A stretch of DNA of 64,000 bases from Siphonodentalium dalli (GCA_032622095.1 CP136061.1:214922373-214986372); one strand, 5' to 3'; counted from the first letter of the stretch, positions 11,773 to 23,492 are shown. The notes: a model not told the origin generated them from the letters alone. Made by a program: numbers and translations.

Positions 11773-12218
11773 AAGCCTGCAAATAGCGTGTCTGTCATTT
11801 GCAGAATGAGGTCCCCAGAGGGTGAATTTAGTGACATTATCCCGCAAAGCGGGCTAGCATCACTAAATTCACCCTCTGGGGACCTCATTCTGCTTAGGCC
11901 ATCAACTGCTATGGTAGACCTAGGATCAGAATGAAGTTCCCAGTTGAAGTTGGTGATGTTCACCCATTGGGCACCTCGATTATGTATTTTATCTTCTGCA
12001 AATTAGGGGATATATAGAGACTTCCCAGAAGGGAAAAAGTAACTAAAACCAATGTTTATTTGATACAATAGATACTTCCCAGAAGATGAGGCCTAAGCAG
12101 AATGAGGTTTCCAGAGGGTGAATTTGGTGATGCTAGCCCGCTGTGCGGGATAGCGTCACTAAATTCACCCTCTGGGGACCTCATTCTGCAAATGACAGAC
12201 TCGCTATTTGCAGGCTTG
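11773..12218. mobile_element. MITE-A, full-length
   Basis: About 445 bp with ends CAAGCCTGCAAATAG... and ...CTATTTGCAGGCTTG, a hairpin inside each end, and the standard central segment (CAGTTGAAGTTGGTGATG ... GGGATATA ... GATGAGGCCTAAGC). Flanking 8-mers ACTATGCA and ACTACACA are 6/8 identical, an eroded duplication. Confidence 0.85.
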
Positions 12219-12539
12219 ACTACACACATAATAATTCCTAGGCCACAGTTATAAATATCTTTGTATCTCCAGTCCCTCTTCCTAAGCAAGGTTTCAACAA
12301 TTATTAGGTACGGTACCATTGACTTATTTTTTATTTGGCTCGTAAAGACAACATTAGATACTAGTACATATAGACTTAATGCATACATCGGTTTGTGCTG
12401 GTTAAATTTTCTAATCAATGCCATTGGTTGCATAAAATATGCTCCTTTAGACCATGGGAGGAAATTCTAGGGCTGTCGAAAGCAAGGCATGAAGTTAAAA
12501 TAGCTTCCAGTTAATATAATGCAATATACGTGTTCAGGA

Positions 12540-12740
12540 TAAATTAGCAGACAACAGTATGATGAAAAGATAATACAAGTGCTGAAGGATTCCTATTCAT
12601 TTGTGGGAAATGTGCAGAAAATAAGTTAATTGAACTTATTACCTGAACATTTCCTAAGGGAACTACATGTACATGTACTATCAAGGTAGGGGGAATATAT
12701 ATACATGTATATATATATACATGTATATATATATAGCCAC
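12540..12740. mobile_element. F-family MITE fragment and TATA-rich microsatellite
   Basis: 12540-12670 shows the F-family inverted pair (AATAAGTTAATTGAACTTATT centre, GGAAATGTGCAG / CTGAACATTTCC). It is followed by ATATATACATGT repeats at 12695-12735. Confidence 0.65.
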
Positions 12741-13223
12741 TGGGGAAAAAATTCCGAAAAATGTCAGTCAACCAAGAAGATCTAGTATTCATAATTTAAG
12801 CTCAGATTCTGAACGTCTATGGTAACATACATGTACCATAAGTTGATATAGGGTCAAATATATGTAGTGAGAATTGTTCATACTGTCACTACCAAAAACG
12901 GCAGTGAAAACTTGAAAAATATGCATTTAGTCTCCATGTCTGACTTCACTAAATTTATGAAAAATGTTTATACCATGATTAATCTTCAGTAGCTAACATC
13001 TTGTCTACAAATTCTGATAATTAGTATGGTCAAATTGGATTATAAACACATACTAGTATGTTATTTGACAACGTAATCACGAAGTAACCAGAAAGAATCA
13101 AGTGTGTGGCTTTCAGTAATATCCAAATCGGCATCTCTTTATAGAATAAGGCAATAATGGTCGATGTAATGGTATGAATCCTTGAAGACATTGTTATTTT
13201 TTCATAAAAATATAAGTAGATTA
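12741..13223. other. Intron sequence, no feature recognised
   Basis: No coding similarity or clear repeat. AT-rich. Confidence 0.4.
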
Positions 13224-13709
13224 ATTAAAGGTACTCAATCAGATCAGACGCTCCTAAATTACTATTACTTTGGCTTCGGGGGTAAAAAATATTTGATTTG
13301 AGTTAATAATAACCACTTTATTTTAGAGGTATCCATCTTCATCCGCAATTTGACCACGTGTTCTCTGGGCCACATCTCGAGAAATTAACAAACTTCAAAA
13401 ATCGATATCTGATCTCTCTGATCTTTGATGGGTGGGTTCCTCGACTCGAATCAAATATTTTTTTTACCCCCGAAGCCAAAGAAATAGTAATTTAGGAGTG
13501 TCTGATCGGATTGAGTACCTTTAAAGGAATAGCAAATGTGATTTTATTTTTGACTGAAATGTTTACATGATCAGCACAAAACGGGGGTAGCATCATAGCA
13601 ATATGTTTATTTGGCAAGGTAATGATGATATACCGGTAACTGCAATGTAACCAGAATCAAACACCACTTTTAGTGATGTTCACTTCGATATCATGTGATT
13701 TTGATTTTA
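13224..13709. repeat. Right arm of the 0.49-kb inverted repeat
   Basis: Inverse of 10575-11063. It includes D element 13229-13520 with TTAA on both sides (13225-13228, 13521-13524) and ends AGGTACTCAATC / GATTGAGTACCT, followed by the shared GGAATAGCAAATGTGATTTT segment. Confidence 0.85.
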
Positions 13710-13713
13710 TTTT

Positions 13714-13788
13714 ATAAAATGGTTGTTTAGCGGTCAGTGTTAGCTGGCTAGTTGCCAGCTAACACTGACCGCTAAACAACCATTTTAT
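13714..13788. repeat. Perfect 35-bp hairpin with 5-nt loop
   Basis: Arms 13714-13748 and 13754-13788 are exact reverse complements (ATAAAATGGTTGTTTAGC... outer part, GTTAGCTGGC inner part) around TAGTT. It sits directly beside the right arm of the larger inverted repeat. No second copy in the window. Confidence 0.9.
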
Positions 13789-14303
13789 GAAAAAAAAGGC
13801 TAAAAAGGGCCCACTGCCCCTCTAATGAAAACCCTGCTACAAGTCAAAGAAAGGGTTAATATGTCCCTTGGATGCACAGTAAAGGCAGTATTGTTTGGAG
13901 TATTGTATTTATCCTTTGAATTGATCGATCCGTGCATCGCTCTGAATACTGGCATTGACTAATGTCACATAAATTGTATATAGCCTTACATGAGTGCTCA
14001 TGTACCGATGGTCCACACCCAGTTAGTTATCATCTTCCTTTATTCCTTTTTTTCCAGCTACTTATGATTTGAATAGTGCTCTTTATTACTTTAGTGCAGA
14101 TGTTAATTTAATAATACTCTCTGCGTAAATGATTTGTGACTAATGAGTGAAAGAGATTTTGAGGAAATCACTGCAAAATAGTTCACTTACCCATTGATTC
14201 CTTAATGGATACTCCAGTTGTAAGAGTACATGTACACCGGTACATTGGATTGGTCTGATTTTCATATTGTAAGAAGGGCAGGCTACAGATCCACCAGGCC
14301 AAC

Positions 14304-14450
14304 CATATGAAGCCTCGCATTTATAAGAGAATGCACTGGCTTACAAGGTCAAGGTAAATATTGTTAGGCCCTATGGGAGACTCGCATATATAAGAGAATA
14401 CATTGGCACAGTGTTTTCGCAAGATTTCAGGAAGCTCCAGTCATGGAAGT
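14304..14450. mobile_element. C-family MITE, 5'-truncated
   Basis: Contains AAGAGAATGCACTGGC, AATATTGTTAGGCC, TATGGGAGACTCGCATATAT and the terminal CTCCAGTCATGGAAG. The final AGGGTTAA is replaced by a B-family half element, so the right end was lost. Confidence 0.75.
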
Positions 14451-14451
14451 T

Positions 14452-14565
14452 CTAGCTGAGAGCTCTCCAATGAATGGCAACAAGCCATATTTCCAACTAA
14501 ATCCTGAAAGATTTCCCATAATTCTGCTGTGGTTAAAGGGTCATATACTTCAGGCATTATTGTAT
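14452..14565. mobile_element. MITE-B half copy
   Basis: Right arm only (GAGAGCTCTCCAATGAATGG...CATAATTCTGCTGTGG...GGCATTATTGTA). The palindrome's left arm is missing. Confidence 0.8.
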
Positions 14566-14756
14566 ATGTACAGTAGCACCTTTATATTGAGAATGAATCA
14601 CCTTGTCGATTATACTGGTATAAGTGAACAAACTTTATGTACTAGTATCAATCTGTCCCTTCTCACTGGTACAAATAAACCAGTTCCATGACACAGCTCG
14701 CATTAAGTGCATGTGTACCGAGATCTTTGTTGTTATAAATGGATATAGACACTCTC

Positions 14757-15222
14757 TAAGCCTGCAAATAGTGTGTCTGTCATTTGCAGAATGAGGTCCC
14801 CAGAGGGTGAATTTAGTGACGCTGACCCATACAGTGGGCTAGCATCACCAAATTCACCCTCTGGGACCTCATTCTACTTAGGCTTCGTTTTCTGGGAAAT
14901 ATCTAGTCTCAAATTAAGATTGTTTTTAGTTAATTTCCCCCATTCTGTACAGTTTCTATATCCCCTAATATGCAGAAGATAAAATGTAAAACCGAGGTGA
15001 CTTTAATGGTGAACATCACCAACCTCAACTGGGGAACTTCAATCTGATCCTACATGTACACATAGGTCTCCCATAAAAATTGAGGCTTAAACAGAATGAG
15101 GTCACCAGAGTTGGAATTTGGCGATGCTAGCCCGCTGTGCGGGACAGCCTCACTAATTTCACCCTCTGGACCCGTTTGAGGAACTCATTCTGCAAATGAC
15201 AGACACACTATTTGCAGCCTTG
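14757..15222. mobile_element. MITE-A, full-length with perfect 8-bp duplication
   Basis: 466 bp flanked by ACACTCTC (14749-14756 and 15223-15230). It has both terminal hairpins and the central segment, and ends TAAGCCTGC... / ...GCAGCCTTG. The clean 8-bp duplication is one of three supporting a hAT-type mechanism for the family. Confidence 0.92.
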
Positions 15223-15253
15223 ACACTCTCATTGAATTGTTACCCTACCAGTA

Positions 15254-15491
15254 CAGTAATGCTCTAAGTAATCGACTCCTTAACCACAGTAGAATTATGG
15301 GTAACTTTTCAGGTTTAGTCGGAAATATGGCTTGTTGCCATTAATCGGAAAGCTCTCGCCGAGAACTTTATGTATCAATCTGTCGCCGAGAGCTTTCCGA
15401 TGAATGGCAACAAGCCATATTTCCGACTAAATCCTGAAAAGTTACCCATAATTCTGCTGTGGTTAAGGGGTGGATTACTTAGAGCATTACC
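15254..15491. mobile_element. MITE-B palindrome
   Basis: Near-perfect palindrome: TACAGTAATGCTC...GGAAAGCTCTC, short asymmetrical centre, then GAGCTTTCCGATGAATGG...AGCATTAC. Copies elsewhere prove insertion at TA. Confidence 0.85.
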
Positions 15492-15860
15492 AGTAGCTGC
15501 AAGATTCAGAGCCACTAGCAGTATTGATAGCTTCATGATTTAAAGTCTTCAATTAGGTTTCTGGATGACTTTACTAAGTCTGAACTGAATGGAATGAAAT
15601 ATGGCATGTGAGTTTAATAGCCCAAAATACAGGTTACTTTCAAATTTGGTTTTGCCCGCGATTTATGGCTCTTTGTTGGAATTACCAAGGGTGTATTTTG
15701 CCACTCTCTAGTGATGCTGAACGAATCTGAACGAGTGTTCAAGAAAAATGAGCATTCGACAGACATGTGAAAAGATAATACGAGTGCAGAAGAATTCATA
15801 TTCATGGGAGGGAAATGATCTGATAATTATCTTATATTACAGCCTTTACTGGCATCTGAA

Positions 15861-16679
15861 TATGTGACCCGCCATATCAAATCCAGTCATAAGTCGGGAT
15901 TTTTTTTACCCTGTGCCAATGCATTCTCTTATATATGCGAGTCGACCTATATACCGCTATACTTAAAGTAATTGACCACCAATAACGTGGTGTCACCCCG
16001 TTAATATGGCGGTACTCTACCACGGTATCCTCAAATACCGCGGTATCCTCAAATACCGCGGTACTGATACCGCTTGTTAACGCGAACAAGTATGTGTGAG
16101 TAAATACCTCCCCTAAAAGAGTTCCATGAAAATCACCGCGGTATTCAACAAATTAATGCGGTGCCCGCTAAAAGACCACGGTATCATTATCGCCCAATAC
16201 CGTAACTCCACGCCATGACAATCTCGATACCGCTACCATTTATTACCGGTATCACCGCGGTCATGACCGGGGTATCACCCCGTTTTTCTGGTCAATTACT
16301 TTGAGAATAGCGGTAAGAGAATGCATTGGCGTAACAATTTTTTACAATTTTAATAATTTTTTCTTATATTCTTTAACAATTTTATAATTTCACCCATACA
16401 GAGCCCCAGACAAACATGAGCAGACAACACTCTTCTATATGCTTCTATATATGTGTGGGGCTCCCTGCAGGGTAATGGATGTTTTTTATTTTATGTCCTA
16501 AAAATTGTAAGAAACATTTATTTAAAAAAAATTATAAAAAATTGTTAGGCCAATGCATTCTCTTATACATTGTATATGCGAGGCGACCTATGGTCGACTC
16601 GCATATATAAGAGAATGCATTGGCACAGGGTAAAAAAAATCCTGACTTACGACTGGATTTGATATGGCGGGTCACATAT
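15861..16679. mobile_element. C-family element with GTGACCCGCC ends, interrupted by G2
   Basis: Outer inverted repeats of about 90 bp (15861-15950 / 16590-16679) start TATGTGACCCGCCATATC and run into the shared CCAATGCATTCTCTTATATA hairpin module. The interior has a poly-T/A-rich centre (TTTTACAATTTTAATAATT). It carries the same hairpin module as the TTAA-CCCTTT elements but different outermost ends. Element G2 (15954-16313) is inserted in the left hairpin. Confidence 0.85.
15954..16313. mobile_element. Element G2, CCGCGG-rich MITE at TA (inverted copy)
   Basis: 360 bp, reverse complement of G1 (2614-2956), flanked by TA. The left hairpin of the host C element has lost about 12 bp next to the insertion. 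Confidence 0.85.
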
Positions 16680-16721
16680 TTCCAAAGGGAACTACTGGTA
16701 TTCATCAATGAGTATATTTAA

Positions 16722-17175
16722 AGATGCATTATCCGAATTAAAGCTCCCAAATTACTATTTATTTGGCTTCTGGGATAAAAAATATTTGATTCGAGTCGAG
16801 GAACCCACCCATTAAAGCTCAGAGTGATCAGATATCAATTTTTGAAGTTTTCTTATTTCTCGAGATGTGCAATTATTTGTGGCCCAGAAAATAGTTGTTC
16901 AAACCGACGATTTCGGACAAAATTGCAGATGAAGATGGATAACTCTAAAATCAAGTGGTAACACAGCCAAATTTCGTGATACTCAAGTGATAATACAGCC
17001 ATATTTTGTTGAACAAAATGGTGATAAATAACACGTTTTTGGAAATTTTATACCATAGTTGACAGTGGTTAGCATTATTTTGTTGTAATTGATCGATTCT
17101 GATAACTATAGCATATTTTGAAGAAATGTTGTTGTATCTTGATGATATGTGAACCGTCTGATCGGATTGATACCT
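16722..17175. mobile_element. D-family element, long form
   Basis: 454 bp between TTAA 16718-16721 and 17176-17179, with ends AGATGCATTATCCG... and ...ATCGGATTGATACCT. It includes an extra ~160 bp (ACACGTTTTTGG...TGACAGTGGTTAGCA...GTTGTTGTATC) absent from the ~300-bp form, so the short form is probably an internal deletion. Confidence 0.8.
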
Positions 17176-17686
17176 TTAAAGAAATGCATGGTTAATACAA
17201 ATGAAAAGGTTACGCACCTGGATATTATGTCTGACTGTATTAAAGACTCGGGTCATGCTTGGGTATAATTATTCTATGCCTTACAGCTGTGCCTTAGACT
17301 ATAATCTAGAAAAAATTACTTGTGACAGTGTGTATTGAAATAAAGAAGATCAATGAGTTATCAGGTGCAGAAAAAACAGCAGTATACGTATATATCCAAA
17401 ATAGCATCATTATTTTATTGTGCTTACTTCAGCTATTCATTGTGATCTCCAAGAATTAAATATCTGAACTTTTATCCTCAAAAGTAACATTATACTGATA
17501 GCTACCAGGACACACAGTGCTATTATTTTAACTGTTCAATATCATCTTACAGAAGTGTGGGTGTGATTTCCACTGATGGTATAAAGCTTAAGTAAACATA
17601 TTTATGACTGCGACCAGGATGTCCTCAATGCCCAAAGGCCAAAGAACAAAATATTTCTGGATGGGGTTTCCCTACCGACCCCCATT
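17176..17686. other. Intron sequence, no feature recognised
   Basis: No coding similarity or clear repeats. Confidence 0.4.
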
Positions 17687-17690
17687 TTAA

Positions 17691-17933
17691 CCTGTTCATG
17701 ATGGGAGCTGCGCTGGTGCAGTATAAAAGATCCATGTGCCAGTGCATTCTCTTATATATGCAAGTCTCACATAGGGAGCCTCGCATATATAAGAGAATGT
17801 ACTGGTACTGGCTGGTAAATATTGTTAGGCCAATGTTTTCTCTTATTGTATACGAGGTTCCCTATGGGAGACTCACTCACATAAATGTACATGTATAAGA
17901 GAATGCATTGGCAAAGCTCCAGTCATGGAAGGG
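17691..17933. mobile_element. C-family TTAA MITE
   Basis: Flanked by TTAA (17687-17690 and 17934-17937). Ends CCTGTTCATGATGGGAGC... and ...GCTCCAGTCATGGAAGGG. Two internal hairpins of the CCAATGCATTCTCTTATA type. Confidence 0.75.
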
Positions 17934-18294
17934 TTAACTTAAAAATGTTTTCATTGTTTTCTGTTTTCAAGAAAATCTTAGGAAATTTATATAAAAAATT
18001 TCATAAAAATCCCTTTTCAGTGTCTCAGAATAGCTTTCCTTTTCAGTCAAAGCATTGTGTTTATTACAGTTTATACAAAGACAATCAAAATAATATGTGA
18101 AAATTAAAAAACAAACTTTTTCAGCCTACCTGCTTACCCTTATTTTATCTGACATGTAACCCAAACTGGACATTTAATTTTATTCGGCCTAAACAAACCG
18201 GACTTATGGTTGGTCGGTGCATGACAAGTCCATTCTTTATCTGAAAGGACTCACTTGAGCTATATCAGACCACCAGCACATATACGTCACATTG

Positions 18295-18540
18295 CCATTT
18301 TCTTAGAAATGGTAACTTGGGTCAAAACATTACTGGGAATATCATCAAGGAAGTTGGTTATGGAATTCCTATAAAATATAGTTTGAATTGGTGTACTCAT
18401 AATAAACATTCCTATAAAATTGACACCTTCTTAGAATTGGTAACTTAGGTAAAAGCATTACTGAGTATATTGTCAAGGAAGTTGGTTATGGAATTCCTAT
18501 AAAATATAGTTTGAATTGGTGTACTCATAATAAACATAGC
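18295..18540. repeat. Tandem duplication, about 126-bp unit
   Basis: Two copies with blocks GGAAGTTGGTTATGGAATTC and GTGTACTCATAATAAACAT; the second copy is about 95% identical. Confidence 0.85.
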
Positions 18541-18577
18541 ATGAAATATGCTATGGTATTGAATAATATAATTTTAA

Positions 18578-18665
18578 AGGTGCTCAATCCGATCAGATGC
18601 TCCTAAATTACTAGTTCTTTGGATTCTGGGGTAAAAAATATTTGATCGAGTTGAGGAACATCTTT
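18578..18665. mobile_element. D-family left end, truncated
   Basis: AGGTGCTCAATCCGATCAGA...GATCGAGTTGAGGAAC; the rest of the element is missing. Confidence 0.75.
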
Positions 18666-18799
18666 CACTGAATGCTTGTTTATGTATTATATTATTGGCT
18701 GTCTGTCTGTCTGTTTGGAGGAAGCTCCAGTCATGGAAGGGTTAAGAAAACAATATACAAATATGATAATAATGAGATTATGTGTATATATAGAGAATA

Positions 18800-19125
18800 A
18801 TTTGGGTGTATATAAGATTTAGCTTGTCTGTCCTCACATCCATCTGTCTTTTTGTCTGTTGATGCAACTTTGTCCGAGCTTATACTTCTACATTTTCCTG
18901 TCAATTTATTTGAAACAGGGCACAGATATTTAGTACCATGGGAACCTATGCACCTGCGATTATGAGGTTCGTCCGTCTTTTTAAAGTGGAGTTATCCCCC
19001 TTTTTCAACTTTGAAAAAGAAAAAGAAATTGTTTGCAACATATCAAATTTTGTAAGAGCTTGTATTCCTACATTTTCCAGTAAATTTTTTGGCAACTTGG
19101 CACATATGTTTAGCACTATTTAGCA
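18800..19125. repeat. Fragment of CCGTCC-type tandem element
   Basis: Carries GTCCGAGCTTATACTTCTAC and ACCATGGGAACCTATGCACC units shared with the element at 22440-23222. About two ~170-bp units. Typical of mollusc genomes. Non-coding. Confidence 0.7.
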
Positions 19126-19863
19126 TGATACTATCCGTATACATGCTGCTCATCATGATTAATTACTACTCTTGAGAGATTTGGTGGGTATCCTTGATAA
19201 TATATGCATTCATGTGTTCATCAGACAGTGCATCAACATGATACATGTAACATCTGGTCTGTCTGGAAACATACTTATCCAATAACAGTTACAGTAAGTT
19301 AATAATTATTCCTCACTCAAACAAACTTATCTCTTTGACAAATGGATGCTCACTCATTTTTAGACACTTGATTGAGTTGATTCCCAGTCATTCATTGGTA
19401 GGGATAGGTGGTTTGGCTGTTTGTTGACCGTATTATCTGAACAGCTTTCTGACAGATATGTCAAATTCTTAACTCGGTGGCCTGCAACCATGTTTTGCAC
19501 AAATAAACTCATTTGGGAGGAATTTTGTTGTTGTGAAGTGCATTGTAGGGCAATTATGCAACTTTTTTTGCTCTGAACATGTGTGTTTTTGCTAATTTTA
19601 TGCATGGATTTTCCTGTGTTTTGATATTTACCTGTCACGATAAATTGGCTATTTTGATAATATCAAACATGATATTTATTCAAGATTTCATGCCTTATAC
19701 ATCCCTTTGATGCCTCATATTTTAAGTTATGTTTCTATAGTAACTCAATTTATTTCTTGTTTCTTGGCATTTTGATGTTATCCGCAGGTGTTCACCAGGA
19801 AACGTAACAGGTACATGTATTCAACAGACATGTCAAATCACGTCACTAGGAGTTAGAGTACAA
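19126..19863. other. Intron sequence, no feature recognised
   Basis: No coding similarity; one weak minus-strand open frame (19360-19638) without recognisable motif. Confidence 0.4.
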
Positions 19864-19867
19864 TGTA

Positions 19868-20080
19868 CAGTAATGCCCTAAGTAATCGACCTCTTAACCA
19901 AAGCAGAATTATGGGTAACTTTTCAGGATTTAGTCGGAAATATGGCTTGTTGCCATTCATCGGAAAGCTCTCAGCGAGAGCTTTCCGATGAATGGCAACA
20001 AGCCATATTTCCGACTAAATCCTGAAAAGTTACCCATAATTCTGCTTTGGTTAAGAGGTCGATTACTTAGGGCATTACTG
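19868..20080. mobile_element. MITE-B, complete palindrome
   Basis: 213 bp and almost perfectly self-complementary. Arms run from CAGTAATGCCCTAAGTAATC to GGAAAGCTCTC and back. Flanked by TA. Best reference copy of the family. The arms would form a ~105-bp stem if transcribed. Confidence 0.92.
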
Positions 20081-20240
20081 TATGTATTCATAAAAAAAAT
20101 AATTAATATATCCTGAATGGAACATTAAAAAGCAAGTACCTGTAGTTACTGGGTATAATATGATGTGTACCATTTTAATGGGTTCATAAATTGACAACCA
20201 GTCCCAACTCCCAAAACACTCAACATTGTTGTCGTATTAA

Positions 20241-20451
20241 CCCTTCCATGACTAGAGCTCCCATCGGGAGCCTCACATATATAAGAGAATGCATTGGCCT
20301 AACAATATATACAGGTCTTGACCTTGTAAAGCCACTGCATTCTCGTATATATGCGAGGTTCCCTATGGGAGACTCGCATATGCATGTACAAAAGAATGCA
20401 CTGGAATATGGTCTTTAATGCTGCACCAGCGCAGCTCCCTTCATGAAAGGG
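20241..20451. mobile_element. C-family TTAA MITE, complete
   Basis: Flanked by TTAA at 20237-20240 and 20452-20455. Ends CCCTTCCATGACTAGAGC... and ...GCTCCCTTCATGAAAGGG. Two internal AATGCATTCTC hairpins. Confidence 0.85.
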
Positions 20452-20455
20452 TTAA

Positions 20456-21350
20456 CTGATAGTGAATTGTATAATAGAGTCATATCATTTAGTAATAATA
20501 TGATATTATAAGCTATTAGTAGGACGAATTGGCACAAACATTCACAATTAGCCTTAATATTATCATTTTGTCACATTAGATATGGTGCAAGAAAAGAATA
20601 ATTATCAATCAATAAATCGGTCGGAATATGTAAATCTTTCTAATCATCTAATTAACACTAACAGCTCTTCTGCATCAGTTTGGCGTATTCGCATTGTTAT
20701 TCTAAGTATGTTAAAATTCTTTCATCTTGTTTCTATGTGAATTACCAATAATCCCATTCATTAGTAAATATTAGCTATAACAATATTTATTGAAGTTGAT
20801 GTTTTTCCTTAACCTTGACCTATTTTTCTATAAATGTATGAAACAGTATAAGTATTATGCGTATATTCTTGGCTGTGCAGCATTATGGCTTGGTGCAAAT
20901 CCTGGGGGTTTCCTATAACATTATTAGAAATCTTTCCAGTACATTTGTACCCACTACACTTGTACCACCCCTGGGTGAATGGTTATGCAACATTTACAGT
21001 AGGATCATATGATGTTAAGGGTCCTGCTTATTTAGTTACTAGTATCATGTTGGGGGGGGGGGTGGGGGGCAAAATAATGCTGTTAGAAAATCTGAAGTCC
21101 TATTTAATTTATCGATCGATGAAATAAATTAACAAAACACTTAATAAATTTTAATAAATTATTTTGAATATTTATTATATATTGTTGATTTGTTTATAGA
21201 TATTTTTACGATGAGATGAACCACCATGTTCAATCTAGAAATTTATAAACACATTTGATGTCTGTCGCCGTTTTTAATCACCAAGCTTTCAATTGATAAA
21301 TACCATATCTACTGGTACACCATCAGGGGTATCTTTATTTTCAAGTTAAC
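20456..21350. other. Intron sequence with a G-run
   Basis: No gene recognised. G10-T-G6 tract at about 21053-21069, and A/T-rich flanks. Confidence 0.4.
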
Positions 21351-21354
21351 TTCG

Positions 21355-21504
21355 GTACATTATACAAAAAACAATATTTCAATTAACAAATTGTTTACAG
21401 TTTATTCAACATGTGAAGTTGGTCACTGACATTATACAAAAAAACAATATTTCAGTTAATGAATTGTTTACAGTTTATTCAACATACAAAGTTGGTCACT
21501 GACT
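21355..21504. repeat. Tandem duplication, about 74-bp unit
   Basis: Two copies of ACATTATACAAAAAACAATA...TTGTTTACAGTTTATTCAAC...GTTGGTCACTGAC. Confidence 0.85.
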
Positions 21505-21914
21505 GACATTCGCGATTGCATCATTAAGGCAGCAATTGCATCATCAAAGTATCATCACGTCAGACATACTATCTCCAGGCTTGCCACTATATTTTGTTTA
21601 CATAAAAAAAAATTCAAATTAGACAAAATGAAAACAACAAACTAAATGTGACTTATGAATAAATTCTTTTCACTACTGTTCACTAGGCCATTTTTCATAA
21701 CCCTAAGATAGCCTAGTTAGAGACCTATGATTTTGTCAACAGAATGACGAAGCAGTACGAAACTAGTACAAGGCCAGATTGAAGGCCTGGAGATATTCAA
21801 TTGAAGTATGTGTTGAAGTATGAGCTATCTCTAGTTACTATGCTCTAATTAATCGACCCACCTTAAAGTCAGCATTATAAACACACTAGAGAGCTTGATT
21901 ATTTCTGGCATGGC

Positions 21915-22102
21915 GTACATTTCAGAATGTGGTCCCCAGAATGTGAATTTAGTGATGCTACCCCACACAGCGGGCAAGCATCACCAAGTTCACCCTCGGT
22001 GAGAGCTTTCCGATGAATGGCAATATGCCATATTTCCGACTAAATCCTGAAAAATTACCCATAATTCTGCTGTGGTTAAAGGGTCAAAGGGGCATTACTG
22101 TA
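21915..22102. mobile_element. MITE-A left hairpin joined to MITE-B right arm
   Basis: 21915-21996 is a left terminal hairpin of MITE-A (TTTCAGAATGTGGTCCCC...TTCACCCTC). At 22001 it changes abruptly to a MITE-B right arm (GAGAGCTTTCCGATGAATGG...GGGGCATTACTGTA). A recombination or deletion junction between two families. Confidence 0.75.
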
Positions 22103-22165
22103 TCTGTCATCCTACTCAGTATACAAGAGAAACATCAATCACACTGTCATCTACATGTATGATTT

Positions 22166-22348
22166 TTCTATGCGAGTCGCCCATAAGAGAATGCATTGGC
22201 CTAACAATATTTACCTTAATCTTGTAAGCCAGTGCATTCTCTTTTATATATGCGAGGTTCCCTATTGGAGACTTGCATATATAAGAGAATGCCTAGGCAC
22301 ATGGTTTTTAATGCTGCACCAGTGCAGCTCCCTTCATGAAATGGTTAA
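22166..22348. mobile_element. C-family TTAA MITE, left end eroded
   Basis: Has TATGCGAGTC, AAGAGAATGCATTGGCC and the right end GCTCCCTTCATGAAATGG followed by TTAA (22345-22348). Confidence 0.75.
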
Positions 22349-23492
22349 TTACTATTTCTTTGGCTTTGGGTGTAAAAAAATATTTGATTTGAGTTGAGGA
22401 ACCCACCCATCAAAGCTCAGAGTTTTTAGAAATTGATTTTTATACCCCCCGCAACAAAGTTAGGGGGTGTATACTGGAGTCAGCTTGTCCGTCCGTCCGT
22501 CGTCCGTCCGTCGTCCGTCCGTGGACACAAATTTGTCCGGAGTTTTTCTCAGTCGTTTTTTGATGAATTTCCGTTAAACTTGGCACAGACATCAACCACC
22601 ATGGGAACCTGTGCACCTGCGATTATGACGTCTGTCAGACTTTTTTTGGTGGAGTTATCCCCCCTTTTTCGACTTAGATTTTTTTCGCAACATGTATACT
22701 TTTGTCCGAGCTTTTATTCCTACATTTTTTTGTCAATTTTTTAAAAAGTGTGGCACAGATATTTAGTAGCATGGGAACTTGTGCACCTGCGATTATGACG
22801 TCTGTCCGACATTTTTTGGTGGAGTTATCCCCCTTTTTCGACTTGGAAACCTTTTTGCAACATGCATAATTTTGTTCGAGCTTTTATTCCTACATTTTTC
22901 GGTCAATGTTTTTTAATCTTGGCACTGATATTTAGTACCATGGGAACCTGTGCACCTGCGATTATGACGTCTGTCCGACATTTTTTGTGTGGAGTTATTC
23001 CCCTTTTTCAACTTTTTTTCGCAACATACATAATTTTGTCCAAGCTTTTATTCCTACATTTTTTTATCAATAGGTTTAAGATTAGGGTTATGGTTGTACA
23101 CCTGCAATGGGAACTGTTATTTTATTATTTTAAATAAATGTTTACTGACATGTGAAACATCTTAGTATTTTAAAAACAGGGGGGTATCCGTAGTCCCATT
23201 GGGACAGTCACACCTCTAGTTTAAATCTATTGTTTTTCACCTCCGGGGACTTTTTGGTGGCCTGGCAAAAAGTCGACTAATGCCGACTGACCTATTCTTG
23301 AAACGAAATTGCGTTGAACAAAATATTGATATATAACACTTTTTGGGCAATTTTATACCATAGTTAACAGTGGTTAGCGTTATTTTTTGGCTACTAATTG
23401 ATTCTGATAACTGAAGCGGCAATTCATGAAATGGTGTTGTTGTTGGAATCTGATGATATGGGGACCATCAAATCGGATTGAGTACATTTAAC
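22345..23492. mobile_element. D-family element split by a CCGTCC element
   Basis: Left part 22345-22439 (AATTACTATTTCTTTGGC...CAGAGTTTTTAGAAATTGAT) and right part 23223-23492 (AAATCTATTGTTTTTCACC...ATCGGATTGAGTAC) together match the long D form. The interruption is the tandem element 22440-23222. Confidence 0.75.
22440..23222. mobile_element. CCGTCC tandem element (CCCCCGCAACAAAGT type)
   Basis: Begins TATACCCCCCGCAACAAAG and ends GGGGGGTATCCG...GGGACAGTCACACCTC, so the termini are partly complementary. The interior has a CCGTCC/CGTCGTCC run and about three ~170-bp units (ACCATGGGAACCTGTGCACC, GGAGTTATCCCCC, GTCCGAGCTTTTATTCCTAC). The element is known to me as abundant in mollusc genomes. 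The interrupted D element fixes its borders here. Confidence 0.75.
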
